A DNA stretch of 64,000 nt, taken from assembly GCA_964388455.1 (NCBI GenBank), contig CAYMAN010000009.1:1-64000 (forward strand). Reading direction: 5' to 3'. This DNA comes from JBBRWO01 sp964388455. GTDB lineage: Bacteria > Actinomycetota > Coriobacteriia > Anaerosomatales > JAAXUF01. The translations under genes and the position numbers were made by a program. A model generated the notes under the pieces. It made no database searches and was not told the DNA's origin. It saw only the letters and a program-made list of their open reading frames with translations. Every line of letters begins with the position of its first letter. Position 1 is the stretch's first letter. Below, piece by piece: positions 33,971-43,164 of this stretch.

Positions 33971-34654
33971 GTGACCAAACGCGTTCTGGTCGTCGATGAC
34001 GAGGAATCGATCCTCAAGGTGGTCTCCTACGCCCTGTCGCAAGCGGGCTATGAGGTCCACACCGCCGCCGACGGCACCGGCGCCGAGTTCATGTTCTCCG
34101 AGGTCAAACCGGATCTCGTCATCCTCGACGTCATGCTGCCCGGCAAGTCCGGACTCGACGTCGCACGCGACCTGCGGACGCACTCCAATACCCCCATCAT
34201 CATGCTCTCCGCGCGCGGGGACGAGGTCGACCGCATCCTCGGCCTCGAGTTTGGCGCCGATGACTACGTCACCAAGCCGTTCTCGCCTCGCGAGCTCGTC
34301 AGTCGCGTCAAAGCGATCCTGCGTCGCGTCGACACCGTCCCGGACGCTGCCGCGTGCCTCCAGGTGGGCGACCTCGAGATCGACACGCTCGCTCGGCAGG
34401 TGAAGTTGTCGGGGCAGGCGATGCACCTGACCAGCTCCGAGTACGGCATCCTGCTGTATCTCGCCCGGCACCCCGGCACCGCGTACTCGCGCCAGGCGAT
34501 CCTCTCGGCGTTGTGGGAGGAGTCACCGGTGGGCGACGAGCGCGCGGTCGACGTACACATTCACAACATCCGCGAGAAGATCGAGGAAGATCCCAAGAAC
34601 CCGACGTATCTGCTCACGGTCCGTGGCTACGGGTACCGGCTGAGAGAGTCGTAG
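33971..34654 (+). CDS. OmpR/PhoB-family response regulator
   Basis: A 227-residue response regulator. The receiver domain has Asp9-Asp10, the phosphorylation site Asp53 in LVILDVMLPG and Lys102 in VTKPFSPRE. The C-terminal winged helix (LTSSEYGILLYLARHPGTAYSRQAIL, then DVHIHNIREKIEEDP and VRGYGYRL) is PhoB-like. GTG at 33971 is preferred because AAAGGAG lies six bases upstream; an ATG at 33938 lacks one. It is followed seven bases later by a histidine kinase and is divergent from the multiheme redox operon, a likely target. Confidence 0.95.
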   Translation: MTKRVLVVDDEESILKVVSYALSQAGYEVHTAADGTGAEFMFSEVKPDLVILDVMLPGKSGLDVARDLRTHSNTPIIMLSARGDEVDRILGLEFGADDYVTKPFSPRELVSRVKAILRRVDTVPDAAACLQVGDLEIDTLARQVKLSGQAMHLTSSEYGILLYLARHPGTAYSRQAILSALWEESPVGDERAVDVHIHNIREKIEEDPKNPTYLLTVRGYGYRLRES

Positions 34655-34661
34655 GCCCGCC

Positions 34662-36446
34662 ATGCCGAGGAAGCCGTGGCGCGCGTCGATCCGCCTGTGG
34701 CAGACTTCGCTGTTCGTCGCCGTCATCATGGTCGCGATCCTGATTCTGTCCGGATCGCTCTCGGCGGGGCTCAAGACCACGTTGACTCAGATGTCTGAGG
34801 CAAACGAGCTGCGCAACGCATCCGCGCTCGCGCGCCGGCTCGAGGCCGAGTTCCCGCTTACCGCAGCGAGCATCGAGCGCGTGCGCCAGGACCTGCTTGA
34901 GTATCGCGACATATATGGGTCGAGCATCTGGGTCTACAACGCGTCGGGCCGACTCATCGACTCGGCCAATGACAGCGGGCCGGGTCAGGAGGCGCTCGAC
35001 GCCGCCCGCGCGGCCGTGAAAGCCGGCGACACCGCCTATGCGACCGTCGACCTGCGCGCGGGTGGGTGGGTCGTCGCCGCCAAGCCGATCATCGCCGCCG
35101 ACGGCAAGACTGAAGGCACCGTGGTGACCGCCGGCTCCGTGGCCGATTCGCTCGCAATCCTCGCCGCGGTCCGCTTCCGGCTGTGGATCACCTTCTGGGT
35201 ATCCCTGCTGGTGGCCGGGTCGCTCGGCTACTGGTTCTCGTCGCTGATGGGCAAGCGCATCCGCGAGATGTCGGAGGCCGCCATCGCGATCGCCGACGGC
35301 GACTTCGAGCAGCGCCTCCCGACCGGGTACGTGCCGGATGAGATCTACGACCTCGCCGACTCCTACAACCGCATGGCCGTGAGCCTGGGCGAGGCGTTCG
35401 GCGCGGTGCAGGAGAGCCAGCAACGACTGTCAGCCGTGGTCGCGTCGATGGCCGAGGGGCTCGTGTCGTTTGACTCCAAGGGCGTCGTGCGCGTCATCAA
35501 CCAGGAGGCCGCTCTGCTGCTAGGGCTGGGCAATCCCGGCGACGGAATCGACCGTGAACTCGTAGGCACACCCGCCGAGGAGTTGGCCCCCGATGCAGAG
35601 GTGCTCGATATCATCCGCACGGGACTCGTCGGCGACAGCGTCGCCAAGACCGTGGGCCTGGGCGGCTACACCGTGCTGCTGCACTGCACGCCACTGATCG
35701 GTACCACCGGCAACCTGCGTGGCGCCGTGCTCCTGCTCGCCGACGTGACCGAACAGCAGCGCATCGAAGACGCGCAGCGCCGCTTCATCGCCGACGCGAG
35801 CCACGAGATGCGCACGCCGCTCGCAGCACTCAAGGGCATCCTCGAGCTGCTCATCGACGGCGCCGCCGAGGATCCTGCCGTCCGAGACGACTTCCTCTCG
35901 ACGATGCAGTTCGAGGCCGACCGTTTGGGCCGCCTCGTCACCGACCTGCTCACACTCGCACAACTCGAGGCCGGTAGCCTGCAGCTCAAGGTCACCTCGG
36001 AGTCCGCAGCCGACCTGCTCGGCAGCGTCGCCAGCGTCATGAACACCCTGGCCGAGCGCGCCGGAGTCACACTCGCGGTCGACCTCCCCGACGGCGACGT
36101 CCGCGTGATGGCCGACCGCGATCGCGCCGTACAGGTCCTGCTCAGCTTCACCGACAACGCCCTCAAGCACTCCCCCCGAGGCTCGACCGTACGCCTGCGT
36201 GCCGTTCGCCGAGACGAGCGCGTCCTCTTGGCCGTAGCCGACGAGGGCTCCGGCATCAACGCCGAGGAGCTCACGCGCGTCTTCGAGCGTTTCTACCGGG
36301 CCGATGCTGCACGCGCCGGCGGTGGCGGCGCGGGCCTGGGCCTCGCGATCGCCAAGGAGATCGTGGAAGCGCACGGCTCCAGCATCGAAGTGCACTCCGA
36401 GCCGGGCACGGGAACCACGTTCGGCTTCGAGCTGCCGATCGCGTAG
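34662..36446 (+). CDS. PAS-containing sensor histidine kinase
   Basis: A 594-residue membrane kinase. Order: membrane helix (about 15-36), extracytoplasmic sensor (about 37-170), second helix (172-194), HAMP (195-245), PAS (252-370), HisKA with the phospho-acceptor His381 in ASHEMRTPL, and HATPase with N-box FTDNALKHSP, DEGSGI and GGAGLGLAI. This is the PhoR/WalK-like layout. The signal sensed is unknown. It forms a two-gene unit with the preceding regulator. Confidence 0.94.
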   Translation: MPRKPWRASIRLWQTSLFVAVIMVAILILSGSLSAGLKTTLTQMSEANELRNASALARRLEAEFPLTAASIERVRQDLLEYRDIYGSSIWVYNASGRLIDSANDSGPGQEALDAARAAVKAGDTAYATVDLRAGGWVVAAKPIIAADGKTEGTVVTAGSVADSLAILAAVRFRLWITFWVSLLVAGSLGYWFSSLMGKRIREMSEAAIAIADGDFEQRLPTGYVPDEIYDLADSYNRMAVSLGEAFGAVQESQQRLSAVVASMAEGLVSFDSKGVVRVINQEAALLLGLGNPGDGIDRELVGTPAEELAPDAEVLDIIRTGLVGDSVAKTVGLGGYTVLLHCTPLIGTTGNLRGAVLLLADVTEQQRIEDAQRRFIADASHEMRTPLAALKGILELLIDGAAEDPAVRDDFLSTMQFEADRLGRLVTDLLTLAQLEAGSLQLKVTSESAADLLGSVASVMNTLAERAGVTLAVDLPDGDVRVMADRDRAVQVLLSFTDNALKHSPRGSTVRLRAVRRDERVLLAVADEGSGINAEELTRVFERFYRADAARAGGGGAGLGLAIAKEIVEAHGSSIEVHSEPGTGTTFGFELPIA

Positions 36447-36616
36447 CACGCCGGGCACACGAGCGCCCTGTTGCAGTCCGCGATGCTCACGAAACCCTAA
36501 CAAGACAGAAACCGAGCGCGAACCTACGCCGCTTGGAACGGGGTCATATTCTCTGTAGCAACTTGAGACGGAATTCGCGTGTCCACCGGGCGGCGAATCG
36601 TTGGAGGGAAAAGGTC

Positions 36617-37180
36617 ATGGCAGTCTTCTTCGCAGGAATCCTCATCGTAGTCGGGCTCGTGAGCGCAGTCGCCGTCGCGGTCGCGGTCCCGCTCCTCTTC
36701 GGCCTTATGGCATTCGATGTGGCCGAGTCCCGCAAGAATGCGGTCGTCTCCCCCAAAGACGCACCGCTCCGTATCGCGGTCGAACGTGGCGTCGCTCGCG
36801 CTTTCGTCATCGCCGGCGGTGCGTTCTGGTCAGTCGCGATGTTCATGGGCCTCACTTCCGGCGGCTCTTCCGGCGCCGTGATGCTGGGTGCGTTCGTACC
36901 GCTGGTCGCCGTGGCAGCCACGCTGATCATCGGCTGGTACTACGAGCGCGCCGCTGCGGTGCTGCTGGTCGCAGCTTCGTTCGCAGTGCTCGCATGGGGC
37001 GTCGTCTACCAGTTCGAGGCTGGCGTGTGGCTGATCATGACGTTCGCACTCCTCGGCCCGATGCTCACCGCAGCCGTGCTGTTCTGGATGGCCCGCACCG
37101 AGCAGGAGCAGTTCGAGTTCGCGATGGCCGCCAGCCCGCAGCTCGCCCCGATCTTCTCGGCAAGGAGCACGATCAGCTAA
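36617..37180 (+). CDS. Hypothetical membrane protein
   Basis: A 187-residue protein with about five membrane segments, beginning MAVFFAGILIVVGLVSAVAVAVAVPLLFG. A short basic/acidic cytoplasmic loop (DVAESRKNAVVSPKDAPLRIAVERG) follows the first segment. ATG at 36617 with GGAGGG upstream; the longer frame is rejected for lack of a ribosome site. Family not recognised. It follows the histidine kinase with a 170-base gap and ends at a terminator, so it is probably its own transcript. Confidence 0.75.
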   Translation: MAVFFAGILIVVGLVSAVAVAVAVPLLFGLMAFDVAESRKNAVVSPKDAPLRIAVERGVARAFVIAGGAFWSVAMFMGLTSGGSSGAVMLGAFVPLVAVAATLIIGWYYERAAAVLLVAASFAVLAWGVVYQFEAGVWLIMTFALLGPMLTAAVLFWMARTEQEQFEFAMAASPQLAPIFSARSTIS

Positions 37181-37206
37181 TCCTCAACACACCGTAGTCC
37201 CCGCCT

Positions 37207-37236
37207 CGAAGGGCCGGCAGAGATGCCGGCCCTTCG
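37207..37236 (+). terminator. Terminator-like hairpin
   Basis: A 13-base-pair perfect stem (CGAAGGGCCGGCA and its complement) with a GAGA tetraloop, 26 bases after the stop at 37180. No long T-run follows. Confidence 0.75.
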
Positions 37237-37458
37237 TGTCGCGCGTCATGGCATCTCGCCACGGATGCCGGGCGTCGTGGCGGACATCCATCGGAGATCC
37301 AACCCCGCATCACCGAGACTTCGTGGGCGAGAGTGGGTATAGGTGACGTTGCGGAACGCCCCTCTTCCGCGCAAACACTCGACACCAATCATTCAATGGG
37401 CGCTTCCGCATGTTCGAGTGCGGCCTCAAACGGGGGCCGACGAACTGAGGGAGGAAGC

Positions 37459-38019
37459 ATGAAACCATTCGGTGCGGTATTCGCGGTCTTGCTGGCAACA
37501 GCTCTGATCATCCCTGCGGTGGCGATCGCAGTCGAACCCATTGTCCTTGCTCCGCCCGCAAGCGGAGTGCTCACGGTTCCCGCTGGTGCCCCACTCGTCG
37601 TACCCGCAGGATGGGTCGCAGGAAGTCGTGGCCTGGCGATGAGGGGACCGCAGGTCACTCAGTTCTTCCTCATAATCACCAAGCATGCCGAGGCGGGAGA
37701 AGAACCGCTGATGCTCGAGGTGACCGCTGCGGACTCGTCAAAGTACTGGCTTCCCGGGGTGACGCCTGCGACATCCGAGCTCGTCGGTTTCGACCTGATG
37801 CCGTTCAATTCCATGATCGGGGCCAAGCCATACTCGAAGGAGTGGGCGTATCCGATTCCGGAGGGACTCCCAGCGGGCGAGTACACCTTTGAGTCCGGCT
37901 TCGTACAGACACGCCAGGCCATCGATCTATTGTGGTACTTCGACGGACAGCGCTCACCGCTCATATTTCCGGCCTCGCCTGCGCAGGACTTCCCTGCGTG
38001 GGACTTCCACGTGAACTGA
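37459..38019 (+). CDS. Secreted hypothetical protein
   Basis: A 186-residue exported protein. ATG at 37459 has GGGAGGAAG upstream. The signal peptide (FGAVFAVLLATALIIPAVAIA) ends near residue 24. The mature part is rich in Pro, Gly and hydrophobic beta-strand patterns (GVLTVPAGAPLVVPAGW, QFFLIITKHA, YTFESGFVQT) and ends with aromatic-rich FPAWDFHVN, suggesting a beta-sandwich. No cysteines in the mature part. Family not recognised. It is followed by a hairpin. Confidence 0.75.
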   Translation: MKPFGAVFAVLLATALIIPAVAIAVEPIVLAPPASGVLTVPAGAPLVVPAGWVAGSRGLAMRGPQVTQFFLIITKHAEAGEEPLMLEVTAADSSKYWLPGVTPATSELVGFDLMPFNSMIGAKPYSKEWAYPIPEGLPAGEYTFESGFVQTRQAIDLLWYFDGQRSPLIFPASPAQDFPAWDFHVN

Positions 38020-38054
38020 GTCGGACCCCTACCCGAGCACACTCTCACGAGCGC

Positions 38055-38087
38055 GAGCCCTCCGCGCAGGCGACTGTCGGAGGGCTC
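38055..38087 (+). terminator. Terminator-like hairpin
   Basis: GAGCCCTCCG (38055-38064) pairs with CGGAGGGCTC (38078-38087), 36 bases after the secreted-protein stop, followed by CTTC. Confidence 0.7.
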
Positions 38088-38151
38088 CTTCACGCCACCC
38101 GGACTTACCGTGTCAGACCCCTGAGCTATGCTCTGTTCAGGAGGTGCAGAC

Positions 38152-39621
38152 ATGGCAAACCGCCTGTCCAAATCGAGGTTCCAGACTGGGCTCCAGTGCC
38201 CCAAGGCGCTGTGGCTCTCGACCCACGCTCGCGATCTTGCAGACCCCACGTCGGAGAATCAGCAGCACATCTTCGACACCGGCACGTCGGTGGGAGAACT
38301 CGCACGCGAGCGCTTCGCAGACGGAGTCCTGGTCGCCGAGGACTACATGCAGTCTGCGGCCGCGCTCGAGACCACGCGTCACCTGCTCGAGCATCCGCCC
38401 GGCGCGATCTTCGAGGCCGCACTCGAGCACGGAGGTGTCTTCGTACGCCCGGACGTGCTGGTACGCGTGGGTGATAACCTCTGGGATCTCTACGAGGTGA
38501 AGTCCACAACGCGCGTCAAAGCGGTCCACATCACCGACATCGCCGTGCAGACGTGGGTACTCGAAGGCGCCGGTCTCCCCATTCGCCGCGCCTACCTCAT
38601 GCACCTCGACAACACCTATGTGTACCAGGGCGGCGAGTACGACCTCACGCGACTCTTCCGCGCATCCGACGTCACCGCAGACGCCCGCGCATACCTCCCA
38701 CAGATCCCCACCCTGGTCGCCGAGATGCTCGATATGCTCGACGTCGCCGAGCCGCCATCAGTGTCGATCGGCAAGCACTGCACCACCCCATACACATGCG
38801 CGTACTACGGCTCGTGCCACGCCTTCCTGCCCGAGAACCCCGTCACCGCGCTCCCCAAGATCAGCGAGTCGCTGCTGGATTCACTGGTCGCTGACGGCAT
38901 CTTCGCCATCGAGGATGTGCCGCTCGACTACCCACGGCTCACCGCCGATCAGCGCGAGGTCTGCCAGCTGGTACAGTCGGGAGAAGCTCACATCGTGGGC
39001 GACATCAAGCGCTCGCTCGCGGGCCTCACCTATCCCATCCACTTCCTCGACTTCGAGACGTTCATGTCCGCGCTGCCGCTCTACCCCGGCACCCGTACCT
39101 GGCAGGCGATCCCGTTCCAGTGGTCCGACCACATCCTGTACGATAACGGAGACCTCGAGCACCGCGAGTTTCTGCACGAGGGCACCAGCGACCCGCGCCT
39201 GGGCTTCACCACCAGCCTGATTGACGCGCTGGGCGAGACCGGCAGCATCGTTGTCTACTCGGCGTACGAGAACACACAGCTCACGGCGCTGGCCAAGGAG
39301 TTCCCGCAGCACGCCACGGCGATCGCCGCCGCGCAGTCGCGCCTCTTCGACCTGCTGCGGACGGTCCGCACCCATGTCCGTCACCCGGAGTGCCTGGGCA
39401 GCTCCAGCATCAAGGTCGTGCTGCCCGCGCTGGTGAGCGACCTGTCCTACCAGGGCCTCGGCATCGCCGACGGAAACACGGCATCCAGGCGCTACCTCCG
39501 CACCGTCACAAACCAGCTTCCCGCCGAGGAGTGCGCGACCGTCTACGCCGATCTGCGCGAGTATTGCGGGACGGACACCATGGCGATGGTGCGGCTGTTG
39601 GAGGTGCTACGGGAGGGGTAG
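38152..39621 (+). CDS. DUF2779 protein: Cas4-like FeS nuclease fused to DEDD-type exonuclease
   Basis: A 489-residue predicted nuclease. The N-terminal half is PD-(D/E)XK/Cas4-like: Asp101, Glu115 and Lys117 (DVLVRV, YEVKS), a QTW motif at 134, and four cysteines (16, 210, 216, 222) in the split pattern that binds [4Fe-4S] in Cas4/AddB. The C-terminal DUF2779 half has a DEDD-type start (HFLDFET, Asp300/Glu302), SAYENTQL and a late Asp in YCGTDTMAM. ATG at 38152 with AGGAGG upstream. No cas genes or defence genes are nearby. A role in DNA/RNA processing or defence is inference. Confidence 0.88.
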   Translation: MANRLSKSRFQTGLQCPKALWLSTHARDLADPTSENQQHIFDTGTSVGELARERFADGVLVAEDYMQSAAALETTRHLLEHPPGAIFEAALEHGGVFVRPDVLVRVGDNLWDLYEVKSTTRVKAVHITDIAVQTWVLEGAGLPIRRAYLMHLDNTYVYQGGEYDLTRLFRASDVTADARAYLPQIPTLVAEMLDMLDVAEPPSVSIGKHCTTPYTCAYYGSCHAFLPENPVTALPKISESLLDSLVADGIFAIEDVPLDYPRLTADQREVCQLVQSGEAHIVGDIKRSLAGLTYPIHFLDFETFMSALPLYPGTRTWQAIPFQWSDHILYDNGDLEHREFLHEGTSDPRLGFTTSLIDALGETGSIVVYSAYENTQLTALAKEFPQHATAIAAAQSRLFDLLRTVRTHVRHPECLGSSSIKVVLPALVSDLSYQGLGIADGNTASRRYLRTVTNQLPAEECATVYADLREYCGTDTMAMVRLLEVLREG

Positions 39622-39640
39622 CCGCCAACTGTGTCGAGTC

Positions 39641-40213
39641 TCAGCTGGTCCCCCGCGCCACAACTTCCCCCCACGTCCGCCCCTGCGCAATCGATTGCAC
39701 CGTCGACGCGGAGACCCCATACTCCGCGGCCACCTTCCGCGCACTCTGCCCGGCTGCAAGCCGTTGCTTCATCTCCGCGACCTTCTTGGCGGTGAGCTTC
39801 TTGCCTCGCTGCTCCAGCGCGGCCAGTCTCGTCGGCAGCTTCGGGTCGAGCTCGGCCCAGGCTTTGCCGCTCTTGATCGCGCTGACCATGCTCGGGCTGA
39901 TCGCGAACTCCTCGGCGATCGAATTGCCTGAGCGGCCTCCCTCGAGGGCTGCCATCACACGGCGTGCGGCGTCGGCGTTGAGGGCTGCTCCGGACGGCTC
40001 GACGGCTCGCATCCGGGCTCGCAGCTCGTCGTCTATCGCGTCGGCCCAGCGCTTGCCGCTCTTGATCGCGCCGACTGTCTCGACGGAGACGCCGTAGCGC
40101 TCGGCGATCACGGTGTGGCGTTCGGCGGCGGCGATGTCCTCGGCGATGGCGCGGGCCTTCTCGGCGGTGAGCTTGGCTCGCTTCTCGGCGGGATCGAGGC
40201 GGTCTGTTGGCAC
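39641..40213 (-). CDS. Triple helix-turn-helix repeat protein
   Basis: A 190-residue soluble protein consisting of three copies of a 43-residue unit (about 15-57, 78-120 and 140-182). Each has a helix, an HTH core (IAERYGVSVETVGAIKSGKRW, IAEEFAISPSMVSAIKSGKAW, VAAEYGVSASTVQSIAQGRTW in short form) and a closing G(K/R).W. GTG at 40213 has GAGGAG upstream; the longer frame lacks one. The HTH units resemble those of resolvases and phage-type regulators, but no catalytic domain is present. It is divergent from a secreted cytochrome gene. Likely DNA-binding, target unknown. Confidence 0.8.
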   Translation of the reverse strand: MPTDRLDPAEKRAKLTAEKARAIAEDIAAAERHTVIAERYGVSVETVGAIKSGKRWADAIDDELRARMRAVEPSGAALNADAARRVMAALEGGRSGNSIAEEFAISPSMVSAIKSGKAWAELDPKLPTRLAALEQRGKKLTAKKVAEMKQRLAAGQSARKVAAEYGVSASTVQSIAQGRTWGEVVARGTS

Positions 40214-40360
40214 GAGTATCTCCTCGCTGACGTCGCTGTGGCGTGAGGCACCACGCTCATAATCTCTGCTCACAAACCATACCGCGAACGGTCGAGAGCT
40301 GGCTCGGTAGTTGCGCTTAAGGGGTCGTCGGGACGGACCTCTCGGCGGAATGGCGGCGTC

Positions 40361-41947
40361 ATGAACCACAGAACTCGGAGAACCGCGTGCGCACGCAGCT
40401 GTCTGGTGGCGTTCTCGCTGCTGACCGGTCTACTGATTGCCGCATCTGCGATCCCCTCGGGGGCGTTCGCCGCACCATCGCCGCATGTGAGCGCCACCGC
40501 CAACACCACGAGTTGCAGCGCGTGTCATCGCGTACACAATGCTCCCGCGGACTCGATGTTTTTGGGTGCCGCTGACGCTTCCGGTTCGATCACGGCCTCG
40601 TGTCTGTCCTGCCACAACGGCAGCGATAGCGATGCCTCCAACATTGTCGACGGGTCCTCTGACTCCTTCGGCCAGCCCAGCGGACACACCCTCAGCGCCA
40701 ATAGCGCGGGCACAGCGGATATCGATGGCTGCGCCACGTGTCACGATGCCCACGGCTCATCGTCCGAGACGCGCCGGATACCTGCGAAAGAGATCAACGG
40801 CGTCGCGATCTCATCGGCGGGTAACCAGTCGTGCCTCGCATGTCACGCGACGAACGCAGACTGGTTTGGGCCCGGCTATCCCGAGGCAGACGCCCCCACG
40901 CGCGACGCGGCCGGCTACCCGGTTGCCGGAACGTGGCCGGGCAAGGCCTCCTACGAGTCGACCTCCAACGCGCATCGGCTGATCCCGGAGTCGACGCGGA
41001 CCGTCGGCGTCAGCGAACCGATTCGTCGCCAGCAGGGCGACTGCACCTACTGTCACGGCGCGCACGGTGGCGCGAACGACTACGACGGCCTCAAGGCCAC
41101 CTACACCGTGCCGACACAGGCGACACTCGCCTCAGACACCGCCGACGGCTCGTACGCGGCGCTGTGCTTCACATGTCACGGTGGCGATAGGCCGGCTGGA
41201 TTCGCCACCACACCGGTCGACATCAAGAGCTTCGCCACGGCGGGCGGCGCCGGTGGTCACTCGGTCGTCACCTCCGGCGGCACGCTGCCGGTCGGCTCTC
41301 CGCTGCCGTGCTTCGAATGCCACAACCCACACGGCTCCACACGCCAGAACAGCTCGCTGCTCTCCGACGAGCGCGGCGCGTCACTCGCAACCACCAACGC
41401 CGCGGACGTCCGTGCGTTCTGCTTCACATGCCACACCACGAGCGACAGCGCATCGGGCTGGAACAGCGTCACGAGCACCTACACCGCAGTCCCCGCAGCC
41501 GAGGAAGTCGTCGGCCTCTCCCGCCAGGCCGGCGTGCTTCGCCTCCCGGCAGTCGCCGCCCATGAGCAGGCCGCGGCGGACTCGTGCTACACCTGCCACG
41601 GCAACAGCTACGCGGCGGGCGGCTCCAACGTGCACAATCCCGGCGAGGCAACCGTCGCGAACTTTGGCAGCAACCTAGCCTCGACCACCGACGGCGCGAT
41701 GGTTCCGTCGGCCACAGCCGATGCGACCGCCACCGTCGATACCAGCGCGTCAGTCGACGCGACGGTCAGCATCCCGACATCGCCGACAGTGCCGGCAACC
41801 GACACGCTTGTGCCGAGCTGGTCGGATCTGGGGACGCCGTTCCTGGAGAGCACGCCGACACCGCTGTCGGGGTCGCTGCTCGAGTCGCTGACATCATCGA
41901 TGCCGTCGTCGGACTCTGCGACGGGCTCCTCGACACCGTTGCCGTAG
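40361..41947 (+). CDS. Secreted nonaheme cytochrome c with Ser/Thr/Ala-rich tail
   Basis: A 528-residue exported cytochrome. A signal peptide ends near AFA (residue 37). Nine CXXCH sites occur: CSACH, CLSCH, CATCH, CLACH, CTYCH, CFTCH, CFECH, CFTCH and CYTCH, many in the doubled-CXXCH style with trailing H(N/D).(H/P)G. The last 90 residues are a low-complexity Ser/Thr/Ala/Pro/Asp tail with no heme, no membrane helix and no LPXTG. It could lie in or beyond the cell wall and accept electrons from the membrane cytochromes (inference). ATG at 40361 has only a weak ribosome site. Confidence 0.88.
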   Translation: MNHRTRRTACARSCLVAFSLLTGLLIAASAIPSGAFAAPSPHVSATANTTSCSACHRVHNAPADSMFLGAADASGSITASCLSCHNGSDSDASNIVDGSSDSFGQPSGHTLSANSAGTADIDGCATCHDAHGSSSETRRIPAKEINGVAISSAGNQSCLACHATNADWFGPGYPEADAPTRDAAGYPVAGTWPGKASYESTSNAHRLIPESTRTVGVSEPIRRQQGDCTYCHGAHGGANDYDGLKATYTVPTQATLASDTADGSYAALCFTCHGGDRPAGFATTPVDIKSFATAGGAGGHSVVTSGGTLPVGSPLPCFECHNPHGSTRQNSSLLSDERGASLATTNAADVRAFCFTCHTTSDSASGWNSVTSTYTAVPAAEEVVGLSRQAGVLRLPAVAAHEQAAADSCYTCHGNSYAAGGSNVHNPGEATVANFGSNLASTTDGAMVPSATADATATVDTSASVDATVSIPTSPTVPATDTLVPSWSDLGTPFLESTPTPLSGSLLESLTSSMPSSDSATGSSTPLP

Positions 41948-42180
41948 CGCCGCGCCCCAGCAAGACATGCGCTCGACGCGCTCGGCTGCGACTACGGGTA
42001 CAAACCCCGCAGACGTCGCCGACCGAAGATGCGTCCCATGGTCCCCGCTCCCCCGCTCGGCATCAGCGTCGACATCACGGTTCATTCCCGTTGGGCCCGC
42101 CCGCACGACAACTCGGACGCGCTCCTGGGCATAGACCGAAGCGTGGGTGCAGGCACACGACCACGAGAGATGGGCCGACG

Positions 42181-43164
42181 ATGCGACTGCTCTTCCTCGG
42201 TGGAAGCGGGATGATCAGCACGGCGACCAGCCGGACGGCGATTGCTGCCGGCCACGAGGTCTATGTGCTCAACCGCGGGCTCACGGCTTCCGCCCTGCCC
42301 TTGTCCTGCACGCTGACCGCAGACCTGCGCGACCCCGACGCCTCACGCGCCGCGCTCGATGGCATGCGATTCGACGCGGTCGTCGACTGGATCGCCTACA
42401 CCGCGGGTGACGTCGAACGCCATCTGGATCTGCTGCGCGGCCGAGTGGGGCAGCTCCTCTTCATCAGCTCCGCCTCGGTCTACGAGAAGCCGCCTGCGAA
42501 CTACCTGATCACGGAGTCGACGCCCGTCCGCAACCCGTTCTGGCAGTACGCGCGCGCCAAGATCGCCTGCGAGGAGCGCCTGATGCGCGCGTATCGCGAC
42601 GAAGAATTCCCGGTAACGATCGTGCGCCCCTCGATGACGTACGACCACAATCTCCCCATCGCGCTTGGCGGCTGGGGCACCTACACGCTCGCCGACCGAC
42701 TGCTGACCGGCCTCCCGGTCATCGTGCACGGCGACGGCTCGTCGCTGTGGGTTGTCACTCACGCCGACGACCTCGCACGCGGCATCCTCGGCCTACTCGG
42801 GAACGCGCGGGCGATTGGCGAGGCGTTCCACATCACGTCCGACGAGGTCCTGTCATGGGACCAGATCTATCGGATGACCGCCGAGGCGCTCGGCGTGGAA
42901 GCGGACATCGTGCACATCCCATCCGACTTCATCGCGGACGTCGCCCCGCAGATGGCGGGCAGCCTGCTCGGCGATAAGACGTGGAGCGTGGTGTTCGACA
43001 ACAGCAAGATCAGGGAGTTCGTGCCCGGCTTCGAGGCCCGGATTCCGCTGCGCGACGGCATCCGGCGGACGCTCGATTGGTTTGCGGCCGACGCGAGCCG
43101 GCGGACCGTGGACGCAGCGGTGAACACCGAGCTCGACCGGATTCTCTCGGCCTACGGACGCTAG
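42181..43164 (+). CDS. NAD-dependent epimerase/dehydratase (SDR family)
   Basis: Extended short-chain dehydrogenase of 327 aa. The dinucleotide loop is LFLGGSGMIS and the catalytic pair lies in YARAKIACE, preceded by LLFISSASVYEK. It resembles CSP41/RmlD-like atypical SDRs with a substrate domain ending in RRTLDWFAAD. Reaction unknown. ATG at 42181; the ribosome site is weak. The 233 bases upstream show no other gene. Its stop overlaps that of the convergent sugar permease by four bases (CTAG). Confidence 0.85.
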   Translation: MRLLFLGGSGMISTATSRTAIAAGHEVYVLNRGLTASALPLSCTLTADLRDPDASRAALDGMRFDAVVDWIAYTAGDVERHLDLLRGRVGQLLFISSASVYEKPPANYLITESTPVRNPFWQYARAKIACEERLMRAYRDEEFPVTIVRPSMTYDHNLPIALGGWGTYTLADRLLTGLPVIVHGDGSSLWVVTHADDLARGILGLLGNARAIGEAFHITSDEVLSWDQIYRMTAEALGVEADIVHIPSDFIADVAPQMAGSLLGDKTWSVVFDNSKIREFVPGFEARIPLRDGIRRTLDWFAADASRRTVDAAVNTELDRILSAYGR

